Positions 1 through 6,448 are shown, numbered from the stretch's first letter. The stretch: 9,139 nucleotides of DNA from Candidatus Micrarchaeota archaeon UBA95 (GCA_002499405.1 DALH01000053.1:1-9139); one strand, 5' to 3'. Notes: generated from the sequence alone by a model not told the origin. Numbers and translations: made by a program.

Positions 1-3
1 TTC

Positions 4-1029
4 TCAGCCTACTGCGCTAAGGAAACTTGCTTCCCTCGCCCACTGCTCGCACTGCCAGAGTTGTTCCTCGTTCAGGATGCCTTCGTGCAACAGGAAGTGG
101 CGCTCGTTGCGCAAACTCGTGTTCAGCATTTCTGGTCCGTCCGTGTTAATCGTGAACTTGACTTCCTCTTCGAGGAAGCGTTTTACCGCGAACGCGAGCT
201 CGTCCGTGTTTTTGACGGCGTGCGTTTCAAGGTTGGAGGTGGGGCAGAGTTCCAAGACGACGTCTTTGTCGCGAATCAAGCGGAGCAGGGACTCATCCCA
301 CGCGGCGTGCACGCCGTGGCCGATGCGGTCAACTCCGAGTTCCTGGACTGCGCAGGCAATGTCTTCGCCGGACACCTCGCCGACGTGGGCCGTCAAGCCC
401 AAGCCCGCCTTCCGCGCTTCCGCATACAAGTCCGCGTAGTCCCCCAGCCGGAAATCGTCTTTTCTCGGGCCGCCGATGTCTATTCCCACGACGCCGCGGT
501 CCTTGTACTTGATTGCCTTGCGGAGAATCACTTCGTTTAATTCCTTTGAGAACCGGCTGCGGTCCAGCATGAAAATCAAACCCGCTTCAACCGGGTATTC
601 CAGCATGGCACGCTCCATGCCGCGGATGGAAGCGAAAATGATGTGATCCAAATCCCTTTCCCCGCCCCGGTTGCGAAGCATGGGGTTGAAGCGCAGTTCC
701 AGCCGCGTGATGAGGTTGGCGCGGTATGCGCCGCCCACGATTGAGTAAACGCTTTGCTCCATTGCCTCGGGCGACGACTGAATCAACTCGGTTATGTCGA
801 AGAGTTTAAGGTAGTCGTTCAACGACTTGATTTTCCCGGGTTGAACTGTTATGGTTTCCAGGAATTTCCAGTAATTCCTCCCCGTGGTCTTGATTCCCTG
901 CGAGTGCGCGAGGAACCACATTATTTCGGGGCTTACGCCGGAGCCGACGTGGACGTGCAACTCCGTTAACTCGTAGTAGTTCTCGGGCAGTCCCGTGTGA
1001 ACGAATTCGGCGCGCTCGCGGTGAACCAT
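4..1029 (-). CDS. Adenosine deaminase-family purine aminohydrolase
   Basis: This 341-residue protein has the ordered metal and catalytic motifs of the adenosine/AMP deaminase TIM-barrel family, which removes an amino group from a purine (adenosine to inosine in the type enzyme) using one zinc. Visible motifs are LHVHVG (H25, H27), TAHVGE (H215 and the catalytic glutamate E218), RIGHGV (H238), CPTSN (262-266) and NTDGP (D297). Length matches the family. In classical adenosine deaminase the last motif carries two aspartates, one for zinc and one contacting the purine; here the second is Gly298, so the exact substrate is uncertain. There is no signal peptide, so it is presumably cytosolic and acts in purine salvage. 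The ATG at 1029 has a TATA-like box about 25 bases upstream and no clear ribosome site, suggesting a leaderless message. It diverges from the acyl kinase gene across 33 bases. Family is confident; substrate is not. Confidence 0.88.
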   Translation of the reverse strand: MVHRERAEFVHTGLPENYYELTELHVHVGSGVSPEIMWFLAHSQGIKTTGRNYWKFLETITVQPGKIKSLNDYLKLFDITELIQSSPEAMEQSVYSIVGGAYRANLITRLELRFNPMLRNRGGERDLDHIIFASIRGMERAMLEYPVEAGLIFMLDRSRFSKELNEVILRKAIKYKDRGVVGIDIGGPRKDDFRLGDYADLYAEARKAGLGLTAHVGEVSGEDIACAVQELGVDRIGHGVHAAWDESLLRLIRDKDVVLELCPTSNLETHAVKNTDELAFAVKRFLEEEVKFTINTDGPEMLNTSLRNERHFLLHEGILNEEQLWQCEQWAREASFLSAVG

Positions 1030-1049
1030 AATCTTTTTGTTGTAATGGC

Positions 1050-1058
1050 TTATTAATA
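1050..1058 (-). promoter_or_regulatory. TATA-like box for the deaminase gene
   Basis: On the minus strand this reads TATTAATAA, centred about 25 bases before the ATG at 1029. That is the spacing expected for an archaeal TATA box driving a leaderless transcript. The whole gap between the two divergent genes is only 33 bases. No comparably good box is placed for the plus-strand kinase gene; only a T-run at 1034-1038 lies at about the right distance. Confidence 0.5.
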
Positions 1059-1062
1059 CCTC

Positions 1063-2238
1063 ATGGAAAAAGCTGGAAAGCCGAGGATTCTCGTAATCAA
1101 CCCGGGGTCGACGTCAACCAAACTCGCGATTTTTGAAGGGGAAAAAGAGGTTGCCGGCAGGGAGTTGAGGCATCCCCCTGAGGAACTCGAGGAATTCGCC
1201 GGCATCTCGGAACAAGCGGATTTTAGGACTGCGGCCGTGCTTGACTTCCTTAAAAAAATCGGCTCCCTCGATTACATAGTCGCGCGCGGCGGCCTGCTTG
1301 GGCGCATCAAGGGCGGGACTTACAAAATCAACGAGGAAATGCTTGACACCCTCAAAAAACAGCCTTTCGGCGAACACGCGTGCAACTTGGGGGCCCTTAT
1401 TGCAAAGGAGATTCAGGACGGCGGAAAATACGGAAAACCCGAAATCCTGGTGGTTGACCCACCCTCCGTCTTTGAAACGGTTCCGCCCAAGACCGGCCAC
1501 CCGAAAATAGACGAATACGCCCAAAAACGATTCCACGCCTTGAACCACAAAGCCGTTTTGCGTCTGGCCGCAAAAGAACTCGGTTTTCCGCTGGAAGAAT
1601 CCAGCGTTATCGTGGCGCACTTGGGCGGCGGGGCGACAATTGCATTACACGAAAACAACCGGGCGGTCAGGGTGACCGACGGCTTGGACGAGGGCCCGAT
1701 GACGCCCCAAAGAAGCGGAACGGTTCCATCCGGGGCCACACTACTCTTTAACGAAGACAATCTCAGCTCCGCAATTGATGAACACCCGAAAAAAAGGATG
1801 AGTAAAAAAGAGGCCAAGGCGCTTTGTACAAAAGGGCGTAAAAAAACGCTGGGTGACCTCGTGGGTGGAGGCGGGTTCCGCGCATACCTCGGAACCACGG
1901 ACTTCGATAAAATAGAGGAAATGCTGAAAGACAAAAAGCACCCAAAACACGGGAAAGCGAAGGAAATCGTGGACGCCTTCATTGACTCGGTCGCGGAACA
2001 CATCGGCGCATTCGCAATGCACGCCCCAAAACTCGACGCAATACTTATTACGGGCGGACTGGCGAACTCCAAACTCATCGAAAAGGAGTTGCGACGCAAA
2101 CTCCAAAAAAGCTATTTGGGCGGGGTCACCGTAAAATTTTATCCGCGCACATTCGAGATGGGGGCGCTCCGCGACGGCGCGCTCCGCTTGTACAACGGCG
2201 AGGAAAAAGCGAAGAATTACAAGCGGCCGGCGAAGTGA
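1063..2238 (+). CDS. buk: Butyrate kinase-family acyl kinase
   Basis: A 391-residue member of the acetate/butyrate kinase family (ASKHA fold), closest in pattern to butyrate kinase, which converts butyryl phosphate plus ADP to butyrate plus ATP. The N-terminal phosphate loop is INPGSTSTK (12-20). ARGGLLGRIKGGTY (74-87) and GEHACNLGALIA (103-114) are typical of butyrate kinases rather than acetate kinases. A second nucleotide-site loop is HLGGG (186-190), with GPMTPQRSG further on, and ITGGLA (329-334) near the C-terminus. It is somewhat longer than the usual 350-360 residues, partly from a lysine-rich stretch around 242-296 and a basic tail. The usual DPVVVDE-like segment reads DPPSVFE (132-138). 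It could use branched-chain or other short acyl phosphates. No phosphotransbutyrylase gene is in view. ATG 1063 is the only start that keeps the phosphate loop. It ends 13 bases from the convergent LonB fragment. Confidence 0.88.
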   Translation: MEKAGKPRILVINPGSTSTKLAIFEGEKEVAGRELRHPPEELEEFAGISEQADFRTAAVLDFLKKIGSLDYIVARGGLLGRIKGGTYKINEEMLDTLKKQPFGEHACNLGALIAKEIQDGGKYGKPEILVVDPPSVFETVPPKTGHPKIDEYAQKRFHALNHKAVLRLAAKELGFPLEESSVIVAHLGGGATIALHENNRAVRVTDGLDEGPMTPQRSGTVPSGATLLFNEDNLSSAIDEHPKKRMSKKEAKALCTKGRKKTLGDLVGGGGFRAYLGTTDFDKIEEMLKDKKHPKHGKAKEIVDAFIDSVAEHIGAFAMHAPKLDAILITGGLANSKLIEKELRRKLQKSYLGGVTVKFYPRTFEMGALRDGALRLYNGEEKAKNYKRPAK

Positions 2239-2251
2239 TTGCGCGTTTCAA

Positions 2252-2599
2252 TCAATTTTTCTTCAGGAGAATGAGTTTGTCCCCGTCGGTCAAGTCAACG
2301 GCTTTCCTGTCCCCCTTTTTTGTAATGAACACGTGTTCCGGCGTGGTTTTCAGGCCGGCGGTTTCCACGAGGTCTCCCTTGTAGGGGCGGCAATTGAGCA
2401 CGTACACGCGCACTTTTTTCTTGGTTCCGTCCACGAACCCGTCCACGAACGCTTCTTCGCCGGGCGGCAGCGCCAGTCCCTGGTAACCGTCCTCGTTGGT
2501 TTCAAGGAGTTCGGGGTATTCCGCGGAATATTTTTTCCAGAGTTCCTCCATCGTCGTCTCAACGCCGTTGCACGTGACGCGCGTGTCCGGCGCGAACGA
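2252..2599 (-). other. Split-intein N-fragment (Hint domain) inside LonB
   Basis: Codons 224-338 of the LonB fragment encode about 115 residues matching the N-terminal splicing half of a Hint domain. Block A is SFAPDTRV, with Ser as catalytic residue 1 (codon at 2597-2599). Block B is TTPEHVF, with the Thr-x-x-His that assists the first acyl shift. The fragment then has DLTDGDKL and ends seven residues later. Natural split inteins, such as cyanobacterial DnaE, break at this same place, where a homing endonuclease sits in full-length inteins. In ordinary LonB the segment continues HDPFQ-SGGLGTPAH, so insertion before that Ser leaves a suitable Ser at +1. The C-half, expected to be a few dozen residues ending in His-Asn, is not visible here. 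Splicing competence is inferred. Confidence 0.85.
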
Positions 2600-3268
2600 C
2601 TGGAAGGGGTCGTGGCGGCAGTCACCGAGCAGGGCGCCCGCGCGCGCCCCCGTGGCGTCGACGAAGGGCGCCCGTTCCTGCTTGGAGTTGTCAATCAGCA
2701 GCTTGATTGAATCCGAGTAATCGAATACGCGCATGCCGCGGCCGAGTTGGGAGCCTACCGCCATTATGCCGCCCATCACGAAGAGGCAGATGAGGAGGGC
2801 GGCGGTTATCACGTCGCCCAGGGACTCGCGCCAGAAAGACAACAACAAAAAGGACAAGACGAACAGGGTGACCGTGATGGCGATGCTGGTGTTGCTCGCG
2901 GGAACCCTCGCCTTCAAACGCTCTTTTTCAAGGAGTTTTTTTCCGTTGCCGGCGGGAACGGCTTCAATGAGGGGCGCGTTCTCGTTCTCCGGGTTTTGTT
3001 TCACCACGACGTCGAAGAGTTTCTGCACCGGCATCAACTCGCTCATCGCCTGCGCCAGCATGCTCTTGCCCGTGCCGGGCGTCCCAATCAACAAGACGTT
3101 GCGTTTTTGCGAGGCCGCCTTCCGGATTATTTCAACGCTTCGCTCCTGTCCCACGACCTGGTCCACGAGCTTCTTCTTGACTTTGACCGTGGCCGTGGTT
3201 TTGAAGCCCTCCGGCAGGTAACCACGTGTTTTCCTGGTTTTGCCTTTGGCGGCCTTCTTTTTGGGCAT
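2252..3268 (-). CDS. lonB: LonB membrane protease, N-terminal half fused to an intein N-fragment
   Basis: 338 residues from the ATG at 3268. Residues 1-223 are the start of archaeal LonB, the membrane-anchored ATP-dependent protease. They comprise a basic N-terminus, VVGQE (38-42), Walker A GTPGTGKS (62-69), two hydrophobic segments (about 127-145 and 152-171), and the conserved run up to HDPFQ (219-223). From Ser224 the sequence is an intein N-terminal half: block A SFAPDTRV, block B TTPEHVF (T309, H312), then DLTDGDKLIL and a stop. Walker B, sensors, arginine finger and the Ser/Lys protease domain are all absent; a full LonB is usually over 600 residues. No intein C-half occurs in this window, so activity would need trans-splicing with a partner made elsewhere. 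An in-frame start at 3517 would add 83 unrelated residues antisense to RNase Z. A TATA-like box 21-29 bases upstream supports 3268. Confidence 0.9.
   Translation of the reverse strand: MPKKKAAKGKTRKTRGYLPEGFKTTATVKVKKKLVDQVVGQERSVEIIRKAASQKRNVLLIGTPGTGKSMLAQAMSELMPVQKLFDVVVKQNPENENAPLIEAVPAGNGKKLLEKERLKARVPASNTSIAITVTLFVLSFLLLSFWRESLGDVITAALLICLFVMGGIMAVGSQLGRGMRVFDYSDSIKLLIDNSKQERAPFVDATGARAGALLGDCRHDPFQSFAPDTRVTCNGVETTMEELWKKYSAEYPELLETNEDGYQGLALPPGEEAFVDGFVDGTKKKVRVYVLNCRPYKGDLVETAGLKTTPEHVFITKKGDRKAVDLTDGDKLILLKKN
2256..2260 (+). terminator. Possible T-tract terminator for the acyl kinase
   Basis: A run of five T lies 17 bases after the kinase stop codon, just inside the end of the convergent LonB fragment. 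Archaeal transcription often ends at such T-tracts without a hairpin. The signal is short and could be chance. Confidence 0.25.
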
Positions 3269-3288
3269 GATAAATAGTTCTCTGCAAA

Positions 3289-3297
3289 CTAATAAAA
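3289..3297. promoter_or_regulatory. AT-rich element shared by the divergent lonB and RNase Z promoters
   Basis: The 54-base gap between the divergent starts at 3268 and 3323 contains CTAATAAAA. Read on the minus strand it is TTTTATTAG at -29 to -21 from the lonB ATG. Read on the plus strand, AATAAAA (3291-3297) lies at -32 to -26 from the RNase Z ATG. One element could therefore position the initiation complex in both directions, giving two leaderless messages. Confidence 0.45.
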
Positions 3298-3322
3298 CGG
3301 TTTGCGAAATAAAAGTAGTGGA

Positions 3323-4210
3323 ATGATTGGGTTGACGGTTCTCGGCAGCGCCGCCTCTCTTCCAACCAAGAGGCGCGTGCCCGCGTGTTACGCGGCGCGC
3401 TACGGGGGCGTCTACCTGTTCGACGCCTGCGAGGGCGTGCAACGCCAGATGATGAAGTACGGCGTGAGCTACTCCAAGGTTAAAGCCGTTTTCTTGACGC
3501 ACCTGCACGCCGACCACTGGCTGGGCCTCCTCGGCTTGACGCAGACCCTTAACATGGCTGGGCGGCGCGAAAAACTCCTGGTTTTCGGCCCGCGCGGAAC
3601 CAAGAAATTCTTTGAAACCCTTTTTTCAACCAGGGAGTTGCACACCTCTTTTCCGGTTGCCGTGAAAGACGTGCGAAAAGGCGAGGTATTCAAAACCGAG
3701 TTGTTCGCCGTGGAGGCGTTCCCCGTGGAACACGGGTGCGCGGCCGTTGGCTACGCCTTGAAGGAACCCTCCAAACTCCGCTTCCACGAGGAAAAAGCCA
3801 AGTCAAAAGGCGTGAAAGGCGTCCTGTTCACGGAACTCTCCAACAAAGGCGAACTCGTGGTCAATGACAGGAAGGTGCGGCTCAAGGACGTGACCTACCG
3901 GCAACCCGGCAAGAAAATCGTGTTCAGCGGGGACACCCGGCCCTGCAACGAACTCGAAAAAGCAGCGAAAGACGCTGACCTCCTCGTGATGGACTCCTGT
4001 TTTTCGGGCGCGGACGCCGGACTCGCAAAAGACAAAAAGCATTCAACCGCGTTGCAGGCCGCACAAACCGCTAAAAAAGCCAAGGCGAAAAAACTGTTGC
4101 TGACCCATTTCAGCAACCGCTACGAAGACCGCCTCCCCCTCCTGAAAGAGGCGAGCGCGGTTTTTGAGGAAACCCTTCTCGCCGAAGAAGGACTGGAGTT
4201 GACTATATGA
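3323..4210 (+). CDS. rnz: Ribonuclease Z, tRNA 3'-end processing endonuclease
   Basis: A 295-residue metallo-beta-lactamase-fold nuclease that cuts the 3' trailer from precursor tRNAs. Two-metal ligands appear in order: HLHADH (H60, H62, D64, H65), H137 in VEHG, D204 in SGDT, and H262 in LTHFSNRY, plus H240 in KKHST. The start is typical of the family (VLGSAASLPTKRR, then FDACEGVQRQ), and the stretch KAKSKGVKGVLF (158-169) resembles the segment before the GDT motif in RNase Z. The usual HxHGDH has Ala for Gly, and the common RN of the N-terminal loop is RV; both look tolerable. ATG 3323 is chosen over an in-frame TTG at 3302 because the domain starts right at this Met and the TATA-like element is then well spaced. 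It overlaps the next gene by 4 bases (ATGA). Confidence is high. Confidence 0.92.
   Translation: MIGLTVLGSAASLPTKRRVPACYAARYGGVYLFDACEGVQRQMMKYGVSYSKVKAVFLTHLHADHWLGLLGLTQTLNMAGRREKLLVFGPRGTKKFFETLFSTRELHTSFPVAVKDVRKGEVFKTELFAVEAFPVEHGCAAVGYALKEPSKLRFHEEKAKSKGVKGVLFTELSNKGELVVNDRKVRLKDVTYRQPGKKIVFSGDTRPCNELEKAAKDADLLVMDSCFSGADAGLAKDKKHSTALQAAQTAKKAKAKKLLLTHFSNRYEDRLPLLKEASAVFEETLLAEEGLELTI
4195..4198 (+). promoter_or_regulatory. Shine-Dalgarno-like site for the small membrane protein
   Basis: GGAG lies 8 bases before the ATG at 4207, within the last codons of RNase Z. It fits translation of a second gene in a shared message, in contrast to the leaderless first genes of transcripts in this window. 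Confidence 0.5.
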
Positions 4211-4725
4211 CCAAGAAAGCGGACAAGAAGGAAAAAAAGGAGGGAAACAAGCTGGAAACGCTCATACTCATAATCGTGGGAATCGGCGTCTTCTCGACAA
4301 TAGTGTTGTTCGCCTTGTCCAACCAACCCGCCGAGAAAACAATTAACGGGGTCCTCGTCAAAGCCGACTGGAACCAAATCAAGGCAGCCCTGAAAGGCGA
4401 CCGGCTCGTCAGCGAGGCACGAATGTATTCCGGCCAAAGCGAACTAAATTCCGCACTCACCGTTTTAATGGTCCAAGTCGCGGACGAAGCCCGCCAAGCC
4501 AACAAGGAGTCTTGGACTTACGGAGTTGTGCCCGGCGAGGAAAGCGTGGGCTGCACCGAGGAAACCAATTTCTGTTCGGACCCCAACATCGTGCTCCTCA
4601 TAGGCGACTGCAACTGCATCTACGTCAGCGACGGCAAGGTCTTCGTTGAAGCCGACACGGAAACCGTGAAAGGCGAGTGGACCGTGCGCGCAGCCCAAGT
4701 CCTCGGCACGGCGATGGTCTCCTAA
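4207..4725 (+). CDS. Single-pass membrane protein with a cysteine-bearing outer domain, function unknown
   Basis: I do not recognise this 172-residue protein. It has a lysine-rich N-terminus (residues 3-15), one hydrophobic helix at about 17-38, and a soluble remainder. By the positive-inside rule the N-terminus is inside and the C-terminal domain outside. Four cysteines cluster at C116, C123, C135 and C137, which could form two disulfides or a metal site; the spacing does not match a zinc ribbon. It overlaps the RNase Z stop by 4 bases and follows a GGAG site, so it is probably co-translated with RNase Z, though a shared function is not implied. It could be a membrane-anchored uptake, pilus-like or surface component. 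Its stop overlaps the stop of the convergent Lon-like gene by a few bases. Confidence 0.8.
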   Translation: MTKKADKKEKKEGNKLETLILIIVGIGVFSTIVLFALSNQPAEKTINGVLVKADWNQIKAALKGDRLVSEARMYSGQSELNSALTVLMVQVADEARQANKESWTYGVVPGEESVGCTEETNFCSDPNIVLLIGDCNCIYVSDGKVFVEADTETVKGEWTVRAAQVLGTAMVS

Positions 4726-6128
4726 CCCACCTCTTTTTGCGGGCCCCTCGTCTTGGACGCTTCCTCCTGGGAGGCGCGCCACACCGAGCCGTATTTCTCG
4801 CTTAATTGTTGTTCAACGTTTTTGGCGCGGGTCGACGCCTCGCGCACGAACTCGGTTTCAATCAACTCCGCGCCTTTGCCCACCGCGATGTCGCCCGCCA
4901 AGCGAATCAACCCGCTCAACTCGCGGAAGCGAAGCGTCAACGCGTCTTCTTCGCCGTCGAACTCGGAAGCGATTCTCTGCGCTTGTTCGCACAACTCGTG
5001 CACGGCTTCGGGGGAGGCGTGCGGAATCTTGCCGTCCTTCCGGATTTCCTGTGCCGTGAACTGCATGAGTTTCTCGCGGTTTCCGGGGGTGTCCGGCATT
5101 GCGGTTTCCAACAACACTTCGTAACCGTTTCCCTTGATGCGCGAGCGCAGGGGCGGCAGAATGTAAGGCAAGTCGTTTATGTTGCTTGCGGCGACGAGAA
5201 TGAAGTCACAGGGAACCGCGTCCACGCGCACGCTTGCACCCGCGCTCTGCGGGTTCCTGCCCGTAATTGAATACTTTTTTTCCTGCATGGCCGTGAACAA
5301 GTAGCGTTGCACCCCGGCCAAAGCGCTCAACTCGTCGATGAACAAAACTCCTTGGTGCGCCTCGTGCACGGTTCCGGGCACGACGCGCTGGTAGGCGGGC
5401 GTTCCGATTTGGTGGTGGCCGCCGTAAGGGTCGTGTTTGACGTCGCCCAACAACTCCGTTTCACTCGCCCCGGTGGCTATCACGAACGGCTTCCTGTCAA
5501 AGGGGACCAGCACCTTGCGTGGGCCTTTGCGCTTTAATTCCTCGACGGCTTCCATTGACTTCTGGTCCAGTATGCGCACTTTTTCGCCGGCGCGCTCGTA
5601 AACGATTATTTCCTCGCTGTTGTCGTCGAGGAGGCGCGTGGTGTGCACGCGCTCCGCTTTTTCCTGCACGCCCACGTAAATGTTGGGGAATGGGTTTTCA
5701 GAGAAGCGCTTGTCCAAGCCGCACTTTGGGCAGGCCTGTTCCGCGGCGCGGCTCAAAGAACCGCACTTGCGGCAACGGAAGCCGAGGCGTTCGGCAACGA
5801 AGGAGGGCGCTTCAATTGGTTCCACGAGCCGGCCCCGCGTCACGGTTTCGAGGCGTTTCTCTTTTTCAGCTTGCTTCAGGGAACGCACTTCCAGTGCGGG
5901 GCGTTCGGGGTTCGCCGAGTTATGCAAAACGCTTATTTCCTCGGTTGGTTTGGGGAGGTGGTATGCTATTGCCTGCGCAATCATGCTCTTGCCGGTGCCC
6001 GGCGGGGCCACCATGAGCAGGTGGCGGTGTTGGTGGCCAACGATTTTGGCTATGTGCACTGCATTATCCTGGCCGATTACCTGCTCCAATGGGTCCCTAG
6101 GGATTTCCACTTCCGCCGTTGAATTCAT
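4722..6128 (-). CDS. Lon-like AAA+ ATPase with a zinc ribbon and no protease domain
   Basis: 468 residues closely resembling the AAA+ part of archaeal LonB. Features in order: IGQD (18-21); Walker A PPGTGKS (42-48); a zinc ribbon, CRKC (119-122) and CPKC (133-136), with no membrane segments where LonB has two; HDPYGG (232-237) continuing into IGTPAYQRVVPG; Walker B VLFIDE (261-266); sensor-1 region ASNIND (314-319); arginine-finger region PPLRSR (325-330); and sensor-2 region LRFREL (399-404). It ends where the Lon protease domain would start, so no Ser/Lys dyad is present. It should hydrolyse ATP and remodel or unfold a target, probably in the cytosol; the target is unknown. The ATG at 6128 overlaps the stop of the 97-residue gene (ATGA), implying coupled translation. 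Its own stop overlaps the convergent membrane-protein gene. Family is sure, role is not. Confidence 0.88.
   Translation of the reverse strand: MNSTAEVEIPRDPLEQVIGQDNAVHIAKIVGHQHRHLLMVAPPGTGKSMIAQAIAYHLPKPTEEISVLHNSANPERPALEVRSLKQAEKEKRLETVTRGRLVEPIEAPSFVAERLGFRCRKCGSLSRAAEQACPKCGLDKRFSENPFPNIYVGVQEKAERVHTTRLLDDNSEEIIVYERAGEKVRILDQKSMEAVEELKRKGPRKVLVPFDRKPFVIATGASETELLGDVKHDPYGGHHQIGTPAYQRVVPGTVHEAHQGVLFIDELSALAGVQRYLFTAMQEKKYSITGRNPQSAGASVRVDAVPCDFILVAASNINDLPYILPPLRSRIKGNGYEVLLETAMPDTPGNREKLMQFTAQEIRKDGKIPHASPEAVHELCEQAQRIASEFDGEEDALTLRFRELSGLIRLAGDIAVGKGAELIETEFVREASTRAKNVEQQLSEKYGSVWRASQEEASKTRGPQKEVG
4734..4738 (+). terminator. Possible T-tract terminator after the RNase Z operon
   Basis: Five T residues lie 9 bases after the stop codon at 4723-4725, inside the end of the convergent Lon-like gene. 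This is the only termination-like signal for the RNase Z transcript. It is short and unproven. Confidence 0.25.
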
Positions 6129-6418
6129 ATCATCAACGCCGCCAATTCCATCGCGGCTCGTTTGACGCCGCCTTCGTTGGATAAAATCAACAAGTTGTTG
6201 TCCACGAGGGTCGCAACCATCTGTCCCCGGGAATCAAGCGCCGTAAGATTCCTTTTCGAGCCCTCAAAAGAGGGGGTCAAACCGAGTTGCGCGCACGCCT
6301 TCCTGAATCCGGCCTCGCTGACCTCTTTCTTCAAGTGCACGATTCCCCTGCCACGCGGCGAAACCGTGGCGTAGGCAACGCTTCGCTTGTTTTTGACTTC
6401 CTTTATCAGTTTACGCAT
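6125..6418 (-). CDS. 97-residue protein of unknown function, coupled to the Lon-like ATPase
   Basis: I do not recognise this family. The protein is small, basic and soluble, with no cysteine pairs, signal or membrane helix. By eye the middle alternates short strand- and helix-like stretches (AYATVSPRGRGIVHL, then a helix around 33-46, then two strands around 66-79), and the C-terminus is an alanine-rich helix (GGVKRAAMELAALMI, residues 83-97). Its stop overlaps the start of the Lon-like ATPase by 4 bases, so the two are very probably made together. An adaptor, substrate selector or regulator for that ATPase is a reasonable guess from context only. It is the first gene of its transcript, with a TATA-like box 20-28 bases upstream and no ribosome site, so probably leaderless. 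Confidence 0.8.
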   Translation of the reverse strand: MRKLIKEVKNKRSVAYATVSPRGRGIVHLKKEVSEAGFRKACAQLGLTPSFEGSKRNLTALDSRGQMVATLVDNNLLILSNEGGVKRAAMELAALMI

Positions 6419-6437
6419 ATGAAAAGAAAAGAATTGG

Positions 6438-6446
6438 AAAATAAAA
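6438..6446 (-). promoter_or_regulatory. TATA-like box for the 97-residue gene and Lon-like ATPase
   Basis: Minus-strand TTTTATTTT at -28 to -20 from the ATG at 6418, inside the 30-base gap after dnaG. The spacing fits a leaderless archaeal transcript and suggests this two-gene unit has its own promoter despite sharing strand with dnaG. Confidence 0.5.
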
Positions 6447-6448
6447 TG

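Noticed and set aside
61..540. 159-residue plus-strand open frame opposite the deaminase
   Set aside because: No recognisable motif and no start signal; the opposite strand carries a complete motif-verified enzyme.
1413..2099. Long minus-strand open frames within the acyl kinase gene, considered as the missing rest of the intein or LonB
   Set aside because: They show no endonuclease, block F/G or Lon protease motifs and are antisense shadows of a well-supported gene.
3302..3322. TTG start for RNase Z, seven codons upstream
   Set aside because: The extra residues are not family-like and the ATG at 3323 directly precedes the first conserved strand with good TATA spacing.
3269..3517. 83-residue N-terminal extension of the LonB fragment
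   Set aside because: It lies antisense to the start of RNase Z, has no family resemblance, and would place translation upstream of the TATA-like box. ATG 3268 begins the real protein.
4722..6128. Second intein at the HDPYGG site of the Lon-like ATPase
   Set aside because: The sequence continues without a break into IGTPAYQRVVPG and Walker B, so the site is empty.
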